Assembly: GCA_030272155.1 (NCBI GenBank)
Contig: CP126191.1
Span: 9,508,501 to 9,572,500 of the forward strand
Direction: 5' to 3'
DNA: 64,000 nt
Source of the DNA: Tetradesmus obliquus
Lineage: Eukaryota; Chlorophyta; Chlorophyceae; Sphaeropleales; Scenedesmaceae
The notes under the pieces: model-generated
Seen by the model: the letters and a program-made list of their open reading frames with translations, nothing else
What the model was told of the DNA's origin: nothing
The model's database searches: none
Translations under genes and position numbers: made by a program
Shown: positions 34,022 through 45,399 of the stretch, in pieces
Layout: every line of letters begins with the position of its first letter
Numbering within the stretch: position 1 is the stretch's first letter

Positions 34022-35288
34022 GAGGAGCAGCAGGCATCAGCGGCTCAGGGCCCCAGCAACCAGCACGGACAGCAAGCAGCAGCAGCAGCAGGCGCTGGCG
34101 ATCCTGCAAGCACTGCTGCAGCAGCCGCACCAACGCAGCAGCAGCCGCCGCCGCCGCAGGTGAAGCCGTTGCGCCTGACACACCTAGCGGTCAGTGCGCG
34201 GCTGGCGATACCAGACTGCGCTGCTATCGCCAGCCTGCCTGCCCCTCAGCTGGCCAGCCTGGCTCTGCTGGGGTCCCGCACCCGGCGGCTAGGGTTTGAT
34301 GGTGTGGGCAGCTTGGCGCAGCTGCACCAACTGACGAGCCTGAAGGTGGGTGCGTAGGTCTGCTGTTGCATACGGCAAGCGTGGAGTTGTGACCATCTAT
34401 GGTTTTGGTGGAGCAGCAGAGATAGGTGCGCTGTGGTGGTGTTCAGCCAGCAGCTGTTGTGCTGTATGTGCTGCAGTTTCTGGATGATATCGTGATGACT
34501 GCAGTCAACAAAGCCGCCCTGCCCTATCCTGCTGCATGACTGTGTTATGTATTTGATTCTTTTCTGTCCTGGGTTGCGCAGGTGGAGCGGCTAGGCATCG
34601 GCGATGACGCCGCAGTGATGCTCGCGCGCAGCCTGACGCAGCTGCTGCAGCTGTCGCTGTCGGGCAACAACATCGGGCCCGCGGGTGCTGCAGGCATTGC
34701 ACGGCACCTCACACGCCTGCAGCAGCTTGATGTGTCAGTCAACAGGTGGGTTCTATCATTTGATTGCCACGCTGCTGCCTACTGCAGAATAGTAACCTGT
34801 ACCCGCCAGCTTTTAGGCTGTTGCTGACCCTTCTGTGGAGAGATTTTTGTGTAACCTCTGTCAGTGTGTTGAGCAGGTCTTCAGCAGGAGCGCCGTGGAC
34901 TGCTTGCAAGAGCATGTGTTACTGAAAACTTGTGTCATTCACAACAATCTGCTGCTTGCAGGATCAAGGACGCAGGCCTGGCCAGCTTATGCAGCTCCCT
35001 GCACCGCCTGGACACCCTCAACCTCTCCGGCAACATCAAGTTTGCGCCAGCCACACTGCAGCAGCTGCAGTCCTTGACCAGCCTCACCTCGTTACATGCA
35101 AGCAGCACAGGGCTGTGCAACCAAGGGCTGGCAGCGCTTGCACACAGCTTGCAGGCTGCGCCACTGCGTGTGCTAGATGCTGCTGGCAACAAAATAAGCA
35201 AGGTGGATGCGGTCACTGCTCTGTCTGGGCTGACAAGCTTGACACTCAGCAGGAACCCGCTGCAGCTGGCTTGCAGCAAGGTGAGGTG

Positions 35289-35320
<32 letters not shown>

Positions 35321-37146
35321 GGTGGCGGCGGCACAGGGTTGCGCATTCTGCGTGTGGGAGGGCGCCGGGCGGCTGCAGTAGTGCAGGAGCAGCGTGATGC
35401 ATGATTCTGCATGCCAAGCTGCAGTGCGTGCACAAGACTTTGGGGCCCGTAGTTTGATATGATGCTGTTGGGGTGGTGCAGCAGTAGCATATGTCTGACA
35501 TGCACTCAGCAGCCACACATCGTACTGGCTTTGCTCCGTTGCACTTCTTGGTCTCAACACATCTGCCACACCTTTCTGCTGCTGACCTGACTGTAAGTGC
35601 TAGCATCAAGCCTGCCCCAGCTACAGGAGCTGGCCCTGTTCAATGCATACAGTAAATGCACATTCATGCACCTTCAAGCGGTGCTGGACCAAGAGACCCT
35701 CACAGACGCATCTGCCACACCTTTCTGCTGCTGACTTGACTGCAGGTGCTGGCATCAAGCCTGCCGCAGCTACAGGAGCTGGTCCTGTTTGACGCTCTGT
35801 CAGCCAAGGCAGTAGGCGCGCTGTCAGGCCTAGCCTCCAGCCTCACCTGCCTCACTTTGGGCTGTGACCCGGGCACAACAGCAGACGATGCCTCAAACCT
35901 CCCGCTGTCGAAAACACGCACGTGTTCGGCGCTCTTCAGCGCATTTGCAGAGGCAGGGAACCTGCAGGTGCTGTCTGTGCCGTGTGCAGGGCTGGGTGAT
36001 GCGCAGGCAAAAATGCTGGCTCGCTTCGGGCCGGGTGCAAAGGGCGGTGTAACTGTTATAACAGCCCGCACGTCACTGGTGGCGCTGAACCTGGGGTATA
36101 ACTCCATCAGTGCCGAGGGTTTGGGGTTTTTGAGGGAGCTGCCGCAGCTGGTGCGGTTGGAGCTGCGCTCCATGCAACCGGAGCTTACAGATGCTGCTGC
36201 AAAGGCGCTGGTGCGTTGCAGCAGGTGCGTGCGTGGGGAAAACGTGTATTGTTTGAACAGATGCACTGTCTGTCCCGAGCTTGCATTCAACTCTTGTTGA
36301 CACAGGTCGCATGCGATGCCAATGCGGCTCCAGCCAGCCAGCAGCAAGCGTTGAACATGGGACATGCAAGTCGTGTGCAGCATGCTCCTGGCTTCGGGGT
36401 TGCTGCCAGCATTACATCAATGTGCAGTGCAAGCATGAGCATCGGAAGGCAGATATAACTCAGCCGGCGTGACCAACTGCAACAGGGTAACCGTGCAGCA
36501 GCATGCAGCCGCCCCTGTTGCAATTTAAGCCCTCAGGCGATCCATGCCCTCAGGCAATTCATGCCCACAGGCAAACCATGCGCTCAGGCAACCGTACAGC
36601 CCCGCTGCACGCAGTGCTTGTCCTCATCCATCTATCCTTCGCTTTGCTGCGCATTCTCCGTATTAAAGCACCTCTGCTTGTATTTCTTCCTGTTGCAGGC
36701 TGGAGCTGCTAGACCTGGCTTTCAACGACTTCAGCAGCGAAGGAGTCACCCAGCTGGGTACCTCAGGCCAGCTGGCGCGGCTGCGCCACCTCAACCTGCG
36801 CAGCAACGTGCAGGTCGAAAAGAGCTCGGTCATCGCAGCAGCAGCGGGCCTGAGCGCCCTCACTTATCTAAACCTCTTGGAGCTTAGCGACGTGAGTGCA
36901 CGCCCCGGAGCAGCAGCAGCAGCAGCAGCAGGTGGCGGTGCTGGGGCTGGGGGTGCCAGAGCTGGAGCAAGAGGAGGTACAGCAGCGGCTGCTGCCGGGG
37001 CAGGCGCTGCAGGTGGGGGTGCGGCGCTGCTGCATGCAGACGTGTGGGCGGCGCTGCCGAATCTGCAGGAGCTGGTGGTGGGCACGTACGGCCAGGGAGG
37101 CAGCGCGTTCAGGAGCGGCCGGCTGGTGATCAGCTGCGGCAGCTGA
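33060..37146 (+). CDS. F-box/LRR protein, 738 aa
   Basis: Six exons: 33060-33231, 33711-34345, 34582-34745, 34962-35280, 35746-36224, 36699-37146 (2217 nt, frame kept at every junction). Residues about 14-55 look like an F-box (LPHGVLECLCS...ALSAVCKEWREVVLLS). From about residue 190 there are RNI-like leucine-rich repeats: LTQLLQLSLSGNNIGPAGA, LDTLNLSGNIK, LRVLDAAGNKIS, SLVALNLGYNSISAEGLGF, LELLDLAFNDFSSEGV and LRHLNLRSN. Such proteins usually recruit substrates to SCF ubiquitin ligases; the substrate is unknown. A poly-Gln run and an acidic stretch (SSDEEEPD) split the first and second repeat groups, and an Ala/Gly loop splits the last repeat. The exon 5 acceptor region has a decayed duplicate just upstream, and the stop-codon region is duplicated just downstream. 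Confidence 0.87.
33626..33683. repeat. (CTG)n tract in intron 1 of the F-box/LRR gene
   Basis: About eighteen CTG triplets on the sense strand, ending about 28 nt before the exon 2 acceptor. The exonic tracts of the same gene (33988-34020, 35295-35320) read CAG. Confidence 0.9.
35552..35800. repeat. Duplicated 3' splice site plus exon start in the F-box/LRR gene
   Basis: The sequence from CACATCTGCCACACCTTTCT through the acceptor into the exon (VLASSLPQLQELVLF; 35705-35800) has an upstream copy at 35552-35650. There the acceptor TGCAG has become TGTAAG and CTGGTCCTG has become CTGGCCCTG. The copies are about 150 bp apart. Confidence 0.9.
36524..36597. repeat. 17-bp minisatellite in an intron of the F-box/LRR gene
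   Basis: About four tandem copies of a CCCTCAGGCAATCCATG-type unit, with variants at two or three positions. Confidence 0.8.
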
Positions 37147-37230
37147 GGCACTAGTTTCGGCATGACAGGCGCAGTGCTGTGCTGGCAGCTGAGGCACTAG
37201 TTGCAGCATGACAGGCGCAGTGCTGCGCTG
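37138..37230. repeat. 46-bp tandem duplication covering the stop codon of the F-box/LRR gene
   Basis: GGCAGCTGAGGCACTAGTT and the following bases occur twice with a period of 46 bp. The first copy contains the TGA used as stop (37144-37146). Confidence 0.85.
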
Positions 37231-38078
37231 GCAGCCGCCGGGTGTATTGCAGCGGCAACAAGCCAATGCCTTGTGGGGTTGGACTTGGTGGTTGCCATTG
37301 CGGCACGGGGCCGATGGCGTTGATGCTAGATGGGTAACACTGCTACTTCACATGATGATGTCATGCCGCTATCAATGCTGATCAGCATAGCATGGGGGGA
37401 GCCGTGAAGTTAAACCTTCTACATGGAAGCAGCGGCGCCGGACTGCAGCAACCTGCATGGTTCATTGAGTCACTAGTTGTTACTTGTGGCCGCAGCGGCT
37501 GCGCCACTGGTTGATGAGATAAAGAGAAGGGCTTGTGCTTGCAACTGTCGCTGCTGAAACCACAACACTGGCAGGCACTGGCAGTATGTTACAACCCTCG
37601 GCACTTTAGGCTCGCCAATTTCACTGTGAACACCTGAAAAGTTGTAGCTGCAGCCTGACAGCATATGGTACATGCAAAGACACTGGAATAAGCCGGATTC
37701 AATCCGGCTAGTAGCCGGGGATGCTGTAGAACTTGTAACTTGTAACAAGGACACTGGAATGCTTGCAAGCACAATGGCGCAGAGCTCCCTCCTCCTGCTC
37801 CTCCCCCTCCTCCTTTCAATCTTGCCTTGATGATGCAACGACACAATATAAGAGTTCCTCAAGCACACTGTTGCAGTGCCAAGTGTGAAGCTGAAACCCA
37901 AGCGCCCTGAAACACCTCATGGTACCCAACAATCCAGTGTACAGACCAGCTCCAATAGCCGCAGTTGCTGCACGGAAGCCTCCAATCACCAGCATCTGCA
38001 CGACACCCCATATAAAGGAAGTCGCCGGTTGCATTCATGACAAGCACACGCACAATGCAACATAATGCGTGCTTTACT
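37231..38078. other. Intergenic stretch without a recognisable gene
   Basis: Downstream of the F-box/LRR gene. Minus-strand frames at 37473-38053 are short and shifted, and only a weak hydrophobic stretch (about 37900-38030) stands out. A self-complementary AATCCGGCTAGTAGCCGG-like hairpin lies at about 37699-37718. Confidence 0.4.
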
Positions 38079-38655
38079 TTAGAAGAGATGCAACCCAGAT
38101 GCCAATTTCGAAGAAAGCCACATACAACTGACCATGTGAGATAGACAGATAGAGGGGTTACACGGTGTGTTCCAACTGACCATGTGAGAACACTGGGCCG
38201 GGCAGGTACATGCCTGCTGCCTTAACCTTTTAAGTGTCTGCGCCTGTGCCTTGTTGATTGTCATGGCATTGCCAATGCACTGCAGGAATTGACGCCGACA
38301 CATATGCATGTCGGAAGACATAGCCTGTGCATCAGAGGGCTGCAGGATGAGCCGTGGCAGCCACTGCAATTGGCCTTTTGCAGGGCCTGTGGCTACATTC
38401 GCCTGGGTGAAGTTGTTGACCAGAAGTTGACCATGAGGTGCTTTACCAGAAGGTGACAATGAAGTTGACCATGCGGGGCTTGACCATCAAGCGTGTGCGC
38501 TTCGCCAGTCCGGCAGACACGTTGCGCAGAAGAATGACAGGACACCCAAATTGCAAGCGCAGCTTGGGCAGCAGCACGCCAGACATGCGCAGAGTGTTGA
38601 GGAACTCTGGTGGGTACAAATGAGATTGCTGCTCACCGCACCGTTGAGTTAGCAC
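38079..38655 (-). pseudogene. Helitron Pif1-like helicase relic, frameshifted
   Basis: Two overlapping frames together give the C-terminal part of the helicase encoded by Helitron transposons. The first (38655-38443) reads PPEFLNTLRMSGVLLPKLRL, then GCPVILLRNVSAG and RTRLMV. The second (38459-38079) continues with LLVNNFTQAN, GQLQWLPRLILQPSD, then RRQFLQCIGNAMTINKAQAQT, the last helicase motif. The switch of frame near 38450, next to a short GGTCAACTTC duplication, breaks the gene. The Walker motifs, Rep domain and element ends are not in the window, so this is a fragment. Confidence 0.8.
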
Positions 38656-39547
38656 TGCCAGTCAAAGCGACAAGCAGCAGCACCACCACCACCAACACCA
38701 CCACACAGTGCATGCGCTCCAGCTCTGCTGTACTTGCAGAAGAACGATCAGATGCAGGTGAATGCATAGCTGCGCATTTACTTATGCTACACCTCAGTGT
38801 GCATGCTTGGGCTAACACGTACAGCATACAGCCGCCAACTGCTGCGCATGAAGCCCCAGATGGCTGCAATTGATGACCAGCAGCAACCTGCAAGATTCCT
38901 AAGCCCCACAGCCCCAGAAAGACAAGCAACACAACAAAGCGACAAATGACAGCAATGAACATCAGCTACACTAGGAATGCCAATACACCCAAGCAGACAC
39001 AAGACACCAGCCCAGCAATCCGCACATCAGAGCATCGAGGCGTATCAGTCAGTATGCTGCTTGCCTGTGTAGTTGGCAAGCAACCGCTGCATCATCTTCA
39101 CGTCTGCCTCATGCTCAGCACATGCGCCTGCAATCAAGCGACAAGCGGCAGGTGCAGGCCTTCATTAGCGTGGCAATTGGATCAAGGTGACCCCGTAACA
39201 CTACCGACGAGTTTGGCAGTGCACGTTGGTTGCGGCATGCACTGCAGTTGCTCCAGGAGAAACTCAGGAGGACTCACACAAGCAAGCATGCACGCGCCAG
39301 CACGCTTACGCATGTGCATGTGGGTGTGCACGTGGGCTGCATCCGTTGACCAGAAGAACAATCAGCGGCACCGCACAGAAGCAACTTGCGCTAAACGCCG
39401 CGTGGTGTGTGTTGTTGGCAAGACGAGTCGAAGGCCACTCACCGTTTGGGGCAGCCCTGCGGACCTTTCTCAGTGCACCCGGATTGTTGCCGCACCATCT
39501 GTGCAGGGCGCCTGGGTAGGCCGCATGAGACAGGCGATTGTCTGCAG

Positions 39548-39605
39548 CCTCTGCGAGTCACACACATGTGATGCATGAGTCACACACATGTGATGCATGA
39601 AGGCA
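39548..39605. repeat. Minisatellite GAGTCACACACATGTGATGC, array 1
   Basis: Two tandem copies of a 22-nt unit containing GAGTCACACACATGTGATGC. The same unit recurs at 39849-39921, each array followed by an AAGGCAG segment. Confidence 0.85.
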
Positions 39606-39848
39606 GGGTGCAGCGGTCACAGGTGCCCATCCGCCCAGGTGGCGCCACCTTGTTGACATTGCTGCTGCCCTGTAAATCTTCTTTGCGCTACAGGTATGTC
39701 TGTCGCAAGAACCCGTGCTTCTGGACTGCTGTGCGTGCATGCTCAGCCCACTCGGAGCGCCAGGAGCCCTAGGGCGGGGGGCTTCTGGACCAGCATTGCT
39801 TGAAGGTGCGCAGTTATGCCTTGACCATGCTTAGAATCGTCCTATTTG

Positions 39849-39921
39849 CATGAGTCATACAGATGTGATGCATGAGTCACGCATATGTGATGCATGAGTC
39901 ACACACACGTCATGCATCAAG
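39849..39921. repeat. Minisatellite GAGTCAYRCANATGTGATGC, array 2
   Basis: Three diverged copies of the unit seen at 39548, followed by the same AAGGCAG...GGTG-type segment. The two arrays plus their flanks look like an old segmental duplication of about 300 bp. Confidence 0.8.
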
Positions 39922-40519
39922 GCAGCGCGGGTGGCACAGGACAGGCGGTTTGACCCGCATGACGTTCAACCAACCCACAAGCATGCAGAGGCAAGCTGAC
40001 CGAGCATGCTGTCCACACGGCAGCCTCACAGAGCTGCAACGCTTCAGAACCACCACAGCTGCACATTAACACTGCCACATATCGCGCCACACCTTGGCCC
40101 GGCTGTAGCTGGCGCCCCAGATGTGCATCTGCAACTGCCTCGGGCACTGCCGCAGAAGCCGCAGCCGGGACAGCGTCTGCACGTGCACAGAAAACACGTG
40201 CAGTTGAGAAGCTACCGCATGCAACACTGGCAGGCAGCGCTGGCCTGGCGCGCCCATTATCGCATAGCTGTTTCTCTGAAATTTGATGCTGCAAGGACGA
40301 CAATCAGGGCCATGACGAATGCAGCAGCACGGACGAACAGCACGCAGCAAGTGACACATCTAGCTCATGCGATGCATCAGGGGGAGTGCACAGCCCGCTG
40401 CTTCACGTAGTCCAACACACTGCAACAAGCAATGCTGGTTGCCGAGGCCGTAGCTGTGGCGCACCGGGCAACCACTGCAGCTTGGCATGCTCAGCTCCGC
40501 TGACACCACATGCACTCAC

Positions 40520-41320
40520 TCGCCGATGCTGCTGTTCCTGCTCCTGCTGCTGTGAGCGATGCTGCTGCTATGGGGTCTCCTGCTGCTGTGGGGAGGAGCG
40601 AAGCATTCGCGCGGGAGACATGAGGAGTGTGTGCAGCGACCTGTCCGCACACAGTCAAACACAACACATTGTCGTAGCATAAAGGAGAATGGTGCCAAAG
40701 GCCTGCTTGTGTTTTACTACTCCTGACTGTTGACCATTATCAACATGCTTCAGTCACTAACAAATGCATAGCGCTGTTAAGCAGGGTACTGCTTGGCAGG
40801 CACGCGCAACAATTCCTGCTGCTGTGGTACAGCAATGGTCCACCAAGGAGTGGTGGAGTATGGCGAATTTGCACAGGAGTTGCTGCCAGGCAGAACAGGG
40901 CGGCACAGGTCAACAGTAGCCTAGTGGGTGATGCAACCCATCAACAATGCTGTGTGCATGCAGCATTCTGGGGTGCCGGGAGAAAACAAAGCACGTATTG
41001 TTTCTTTGCTGGCAATGTGCTTGGCAAGTGCAGAGTGAAGTAGAAGCCACACCACACAAGCACCTGAGTAGACTGTCTCTGTCGCCACCTGGAGGAGCAA
41101 GGCCACCCCAACAGGCATGCCTGCGGCCATCAGCGCCTCCAATGACGCCTCGCGGACCGCCTGCGTGCCGCAAGCCCATTCTCAAGCAGCACGTCCTTGT
41201 ACTCGGACACCATTGACACCTCGCCTGGTGAGAGCCGGTCGTGGCATTGCTGCATGAGTGCGGCCAGAGCATGCTCAGCCGTGCTGGCCTGGGGACCTGC
41301 GCAGCAGCAAGGAGGGTAAT
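40520..41320 (-). pseudogene. Damaged exon copy A (SEYKDVLLENGLA protein)
   Basis: Read on the minus strand, an acceptor-like GCGCAG near 41303 is followed by PQASTAEHALAALMQQCHD, SPGEVSMVSEYKDVLLENGLA, then (after a one-base deletion near 41169) EALMAAGMPVGVALLLQVATE and SALAKHIASKE to a stop at 40921. The deletion shifts the frame in the middle of what looks like a small helical (SAM-like) domain. I do not recognise the family. Copy B, 0.9 kb away, has an intact frame at that point. Either copy could still be a terminal exon of a larger gene whose other exons I cannot find. Confidence 0.55.
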
Positions 41321-41589
41321 GCTGTGGTGATTGCAGCAGGCAAGTTGGCCAAGCTGGCCGAGAGCGGCTAGCACACAGAGGCGGATCAGGCAGGCCAGGT
41401 CTGCTGCTGCTGATGTAACAGCAAAACTTGCTGCTATGAGCCGCCACAGAGCCATCACTCTCACACAGCTGCCTGGCAGCACCACGCTGCTGCTTCGGCA
41501 CACCACGCTGCTGCCTTGGCACACCAGCAGCATGAACTGTGGCTTGTCTGTGCAGCTGCAGGGTGGATGGTGGTGACATGCGCACCTGC

Positions 41590-42240
41590 CGGCGTCGCTG
41601 TTGCTGCTCCTGCTGCTGCTCCTGCTGCTTTGGGTCGAGTAGAGCATGTCCAGTCGGAGCAAACAATTCCATGCAGGGGCACGTAGGCAGGAGTTAGCCA
41701 CATGGTCAAAAACAATACATGGTTGTAGCATGAAGGTACTGCTGCTGACTGTTAAGACATGCTTAAGACACTGATCACATGCACATAGCGCATTGCACAG
41801 CAGTGAAGCCAGGCAGAGCAGGGCGGCACATGTCAACAGCAGCCTACTGATCAATGTACCCAATCAACATGTTTGCATGCAGCATTCCGGTGTGCCGGGA
41901 GAGAACAAAGCATGTGTCGTTTTCTTTGCTGGCAATGTGCTTGGCAAGTGCAGAGTGAAGTAGCCGCCACGCCAGACAAGCACCTGAGTAGACTGTCTCT
42001 GTCGCCACCTGGAGGAGCAGGGCCACCCCAACAGGCATGCCTGCGGCCATGAGCCCCTCCAATGACGCGTCGCGGACCGCCTGCGTGCTCGCAAGCCCAT
42101 TCTCAAGCAGCACGTCTTTGTACTCGGACACCATTGACACCTCGCCTGGTGAGAGCCGGTCGTGGCAGTGCTACATGAGTGCGGCCAGAGCATGCTCAGC
42201 CGTGCTGGCTTGGAGACCTGCGCAGCACCAAGCAAAGCTG
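41590..42240 (-). pseudogene. Damaged exon copy B (SEYKDVLLENGLA protein)
   Basis: This copy keeps the frame through VSEYKDVLLENGLASTQAVRD, ASLEGLMAAGMPVGVALLLQ and SALAKHIASKEN to a stop near 41844. It has an in-frame TAG (near 42172) where copy A encodes Gln in ALMQQCHD. The matching region extends into both flanks: a TCAACAGYAGCCTA stretch downstream and a CTGCTCCTGCTGCT tract upstream. The duplication therefore spans about 0.9-1 kb. Confidence 0.55.
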
Positions 42241-42361
42241 CGGTGCGTGAAGCAGGCAAGCTGGCCAAGGGCGACTAGCATGCAGGGCCGACTTATGGCG
42301 GTGTTCAATTATGATGCTTACAAGCGCAGCTGCATGCAGATGTCAATGCCTGCCCCGCAAT

Positions 42362-42372
42362 GCTGCTGCTGC

Positions 42373-42424
<52 letters not shown>
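42362..42424. repeat. (CTG)n microsatellite
   Basis: About twenty CTG triplets with one TTC interruption, just beyond copy B of the damaged exon. No gene is assigned here. Confidence 0.85.
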
Positions 42425-44209
42425 ACTCCTGGTCTATGCAGCTACGGAATGGGTATCGTACAGCTGGATGAACTCCAAATTTCATGTGTCGCTGCTGTGA
42501 ACCACCTGTGCACACGAGCAAGCGAGCGCTGCTCCAGCTTCACTCAGGTTGCTTCTTGCTCTACAAGCCGTTGACATAAATTGCTGTGTAGACTGCTTGA
42601 AATATAAGCGTGGCAGAACTTTCACAGATGCGAGGAGTGCCTTGAGCTACGCTCATCAAGTTCTGACACCAAAATTACACAGTAGATGCCATCGCAAAAT
42701 CTGTAGCCGCAGTCAAAATCAGCTTAGCAATGTCTTTGTCAAATGTGTGAAGTAATGTGATGCTGCAGCTGAGCTCAGCTGGACTGCGCAGCGAGGATGC
42801 GAGGGCAGCTCAGCTGCGCGCGAAAAGTTGGTGTAACACCCCCTGGTAACACTGTTATGTGCGATTACTCCCTGAGCAACTGAGGGCTGTTGTTTTAGCA
42901 GGGACTACGCATTGTGCATCCTACTAATGTGCTTTATCATTTGATGTTTGTTGATGGTGGGTAGGTCAGGTGGCTGCTGTCTGCCACTGCGCAGTGTGGC
43001 AACATCAAACGATGATCGACTGTGAGTCGACGACCCTGTCCAGTCGCTCACGGAAATGAACTAGTAGAATGTTGATCTAGCATTCAAGAACCCAAAATTT
43101 ATTAGACACGAAGCTAGATACACAATGGATCCCTCCGAGCCTCGGAGGCTCGTAGGTCATATCAAATAGATGCACCACACCGCAGCCGCAGCACGGTGTT
43201 ACAAGTGACCTGATCCATATGCAGTCCCTCTGCAGCATGATAGATCTGCTGTACCAGTGGCTTATGCAGCCTGCTGGAATCAAGTGGGTGTATGAGCTCT
43301 TGCACATCACACACACACACACACACACACACACAAATCCACGGGATCCCGCCAACCCCGTTAGCAGTGCGCTAAGCAACAGCAGCCTGGTGAGCATGCC
43401 CCGAGCTGCTGCTAATATTAAGCAAAAAGACACACTACGGTGCACAGGGACGCGCTGACACACGGGCAAATCAGAATGCGGCATGTATGATTGCCACCAA
43501 CCACTGTGCAATACCAACAACCATTCTGCAATACGGCACAGCAAGCACATCGCTGCACGCAAGCGGTGAGGGTGAGCTGGCACTTCTGGTCACGTTCGTC
43601 AATTGACCTATGTGAGGCTCCAAGATAAGTGCCTGCCCAACTGATCATCTCATGCGTAACAGCCCCACTCTGTCTGTGGGTACACAAACGTCTTGCATCA
43701 GCGCTGCGTTCATCCACATGTAACAGAAGGCAATGCAGTCAGCTGCACTTCCTGCTGCAGCAGCCAGCTCAATGCGGCGTGCCTGTTGACCAGTCAAACA
43801 CACCAGGTCCCCTTTGTGAACTGCCCGCCACTGCAACACCCTGCCACGCGCGCACTCTGGTACCAAATTTCCGGTTCTCTGCACAAAGCAGCCGTGATGC
43901 ACCCACTCACTCTGCACATGCGGCAATTCAATGCATGCGCGGGAGCAGCCTGTGCAGGTGACAACCTGCCGACGCTGCAGCATACACCATTGCAGTTGCC
44001 GCCCACAGGGGTAGCAGCAGACACCACATACAGCTAGGCGGCACCGATGGTGCTGCATGCTGTGCTCCACACCCAGCCTCTTATCGCGTCAGCAACAAAC
44101 ACACCACTGCAGCCCCACCAACCTGCCATGCACCTGTGCCACCTGGCATGCTGCACACACGCAACTGCCTAAACCCCACACACGCCCCAGCCAAACACGC
44201 CAGTCCCCT
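42425..44209. other. 1.8-kb interval without a recognisable gene
   Basis: Holds a (CA)13-like dinucleotide tract at 43309-43335 and a near-perfect palindrome CGAGCCTCGGAGGCTCG at 43136-43152. Frames on both strands are short and without domains. The last few hundred bases are probably the 3' UTR of the glutaredoxin gene. Confidence 0.45.
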
Positions 44210-45399
44210 TCACAGGCCAATGGCCTTGAGCTTTGCTGCAAGCTCTCCGCTGGCCGCCTTTGCTGCTGTATCATCGCCGCCGCCGATGAACTCGCCGCCC
44301 ACGAACACGCGAGGCACGCTGCGGGCGCCAGTCACCTCGTAAAGCGCATCCTGGATCTCGATGATTGTGGGATCTGCGCCGCCAGGCTGCATGTTGTCCA
44401 GCTGCACGGCACAGACATAACAAATAACAGTGTTACATCACAAGCAAAGTTACATGGCAGCACATCGGGCAAAAAGAAGGCAGGCATCAACACAGGGAAG
44501 GGCTGCAAATGTGTGCTTGCTAGTGGTGTGTGGTTTGGCCTGTGTTTGGAAGAAGGCACAGTGATGAGCCAGCCAGATTATCGCCAGACGTCTGCTGATA
44601 GAGGGCTGATGATGCGTCCGCTCATTGAGCCGGCTGACCGGACAGCAGCTTGCATATGCTGAAGCTGCTGCTGCTGCTGCTAATGTAAAAGTATACAAAA
44701 GTATACATGTGTTTACTTTTTGATGTGGCATTGCATGATGTCCAATGTCCTGCTACTCGCGTCAAGAGCCGCTGCTGCGGCTCTGCTGGTTTCGGCAAAA
44801 GAGTTCCTCGATGCAGTCATGTATGCACGTGCCTCCTGGGCTGCCGCTGCTGCTGGGGTGCTGCTGGAACCTCTAACAGCATGCCAGCCAGTGCTGTTAC
44901 AAACTGAACGCTGCCGTTTCAAGCAGCGTTGCATTCTGGCGGTGCTGCTGCCATCAGCGCACCTCAATGACCTCCATTTGGTCAGGCTTGACCAGGCTAG
45001 CCAGCGCCTTCTTTGCCTTGATGCAGTAAGGGCAGTAGGTCTTACTGAACACAACAACCTGCAGGACGCAGCACAGGAGTAAGCAGCTGCTGCATAGCAA
45101 TGCAGGCACACAGCGCATGTGGCTGCAAGCGCAGCCACTGCTTCAAAGCTACGGAGGGTCACTGCTCCACGCTGATTCAGAAACGAACCAACTGATTAGA
45201 AGCATGCAAACCAGGAGTAGCCAGCAGGAGGCATGCAGGGCTGACGTCTGGTAGCCAGCAGCAAGCAGCAGAACACAGCACATGGACGAACACCAACCAC
45301 CGCACAAGGCAGCGTCGATTGTCACTTATTAACGTTTGTAGTCACCTTGTTGTTCTTGATCTTGTTGTTGACAAACGTAAGAGCCTGCTCGGTCGGCAT
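44210..45399 (-). CDS. GRX: Glutaredoxin, dithiol CPYC type, 113 aa
   Basis: Three exons in transcript order: 45399-45346, 45058-44963, 44401-44210 (342 nt, all phase 0). It is a glutathione-dependent thiol oxidoreductase reducing protein disulfides and glutathione mixed disulfides. Active site KTYCPYC has Cys at 27 and 30. The glutathione-binding SVPRVFVGG (cis-Pro about residue 80) and the C-terminal GGDDT segment are in their usual places. The N-terminus MPTEQALTFVNNKIKNNK has no transit peptide, so a cytosolic class I enzyme is likely. Length is typical. It is transcribed away from the NCA1-like gene across a 438-bp gap, an arrangement that could couple two peroxide-defence genes. Confidence 0.95.

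Larger units (their letters stand above)
38656..40519. other. 1.9-kb interval without a recognisable gene
   Basis: Apart from the two minisatellite arrays listed separately, I see only short frames with no domain. The region sits between a Helitron relic and a tandem duplication, so it is probably repeat-derived. Confidence 0.4.

Noticed and set aside
43136-43152. CGAGCCTCGGAGGCTCG palindrome as a Helitron 3' hairpin or terminator
   Set aside because: No CTRR end lies at the required spacing and no adjacent gene needs a terminator, so it remains unexplained.
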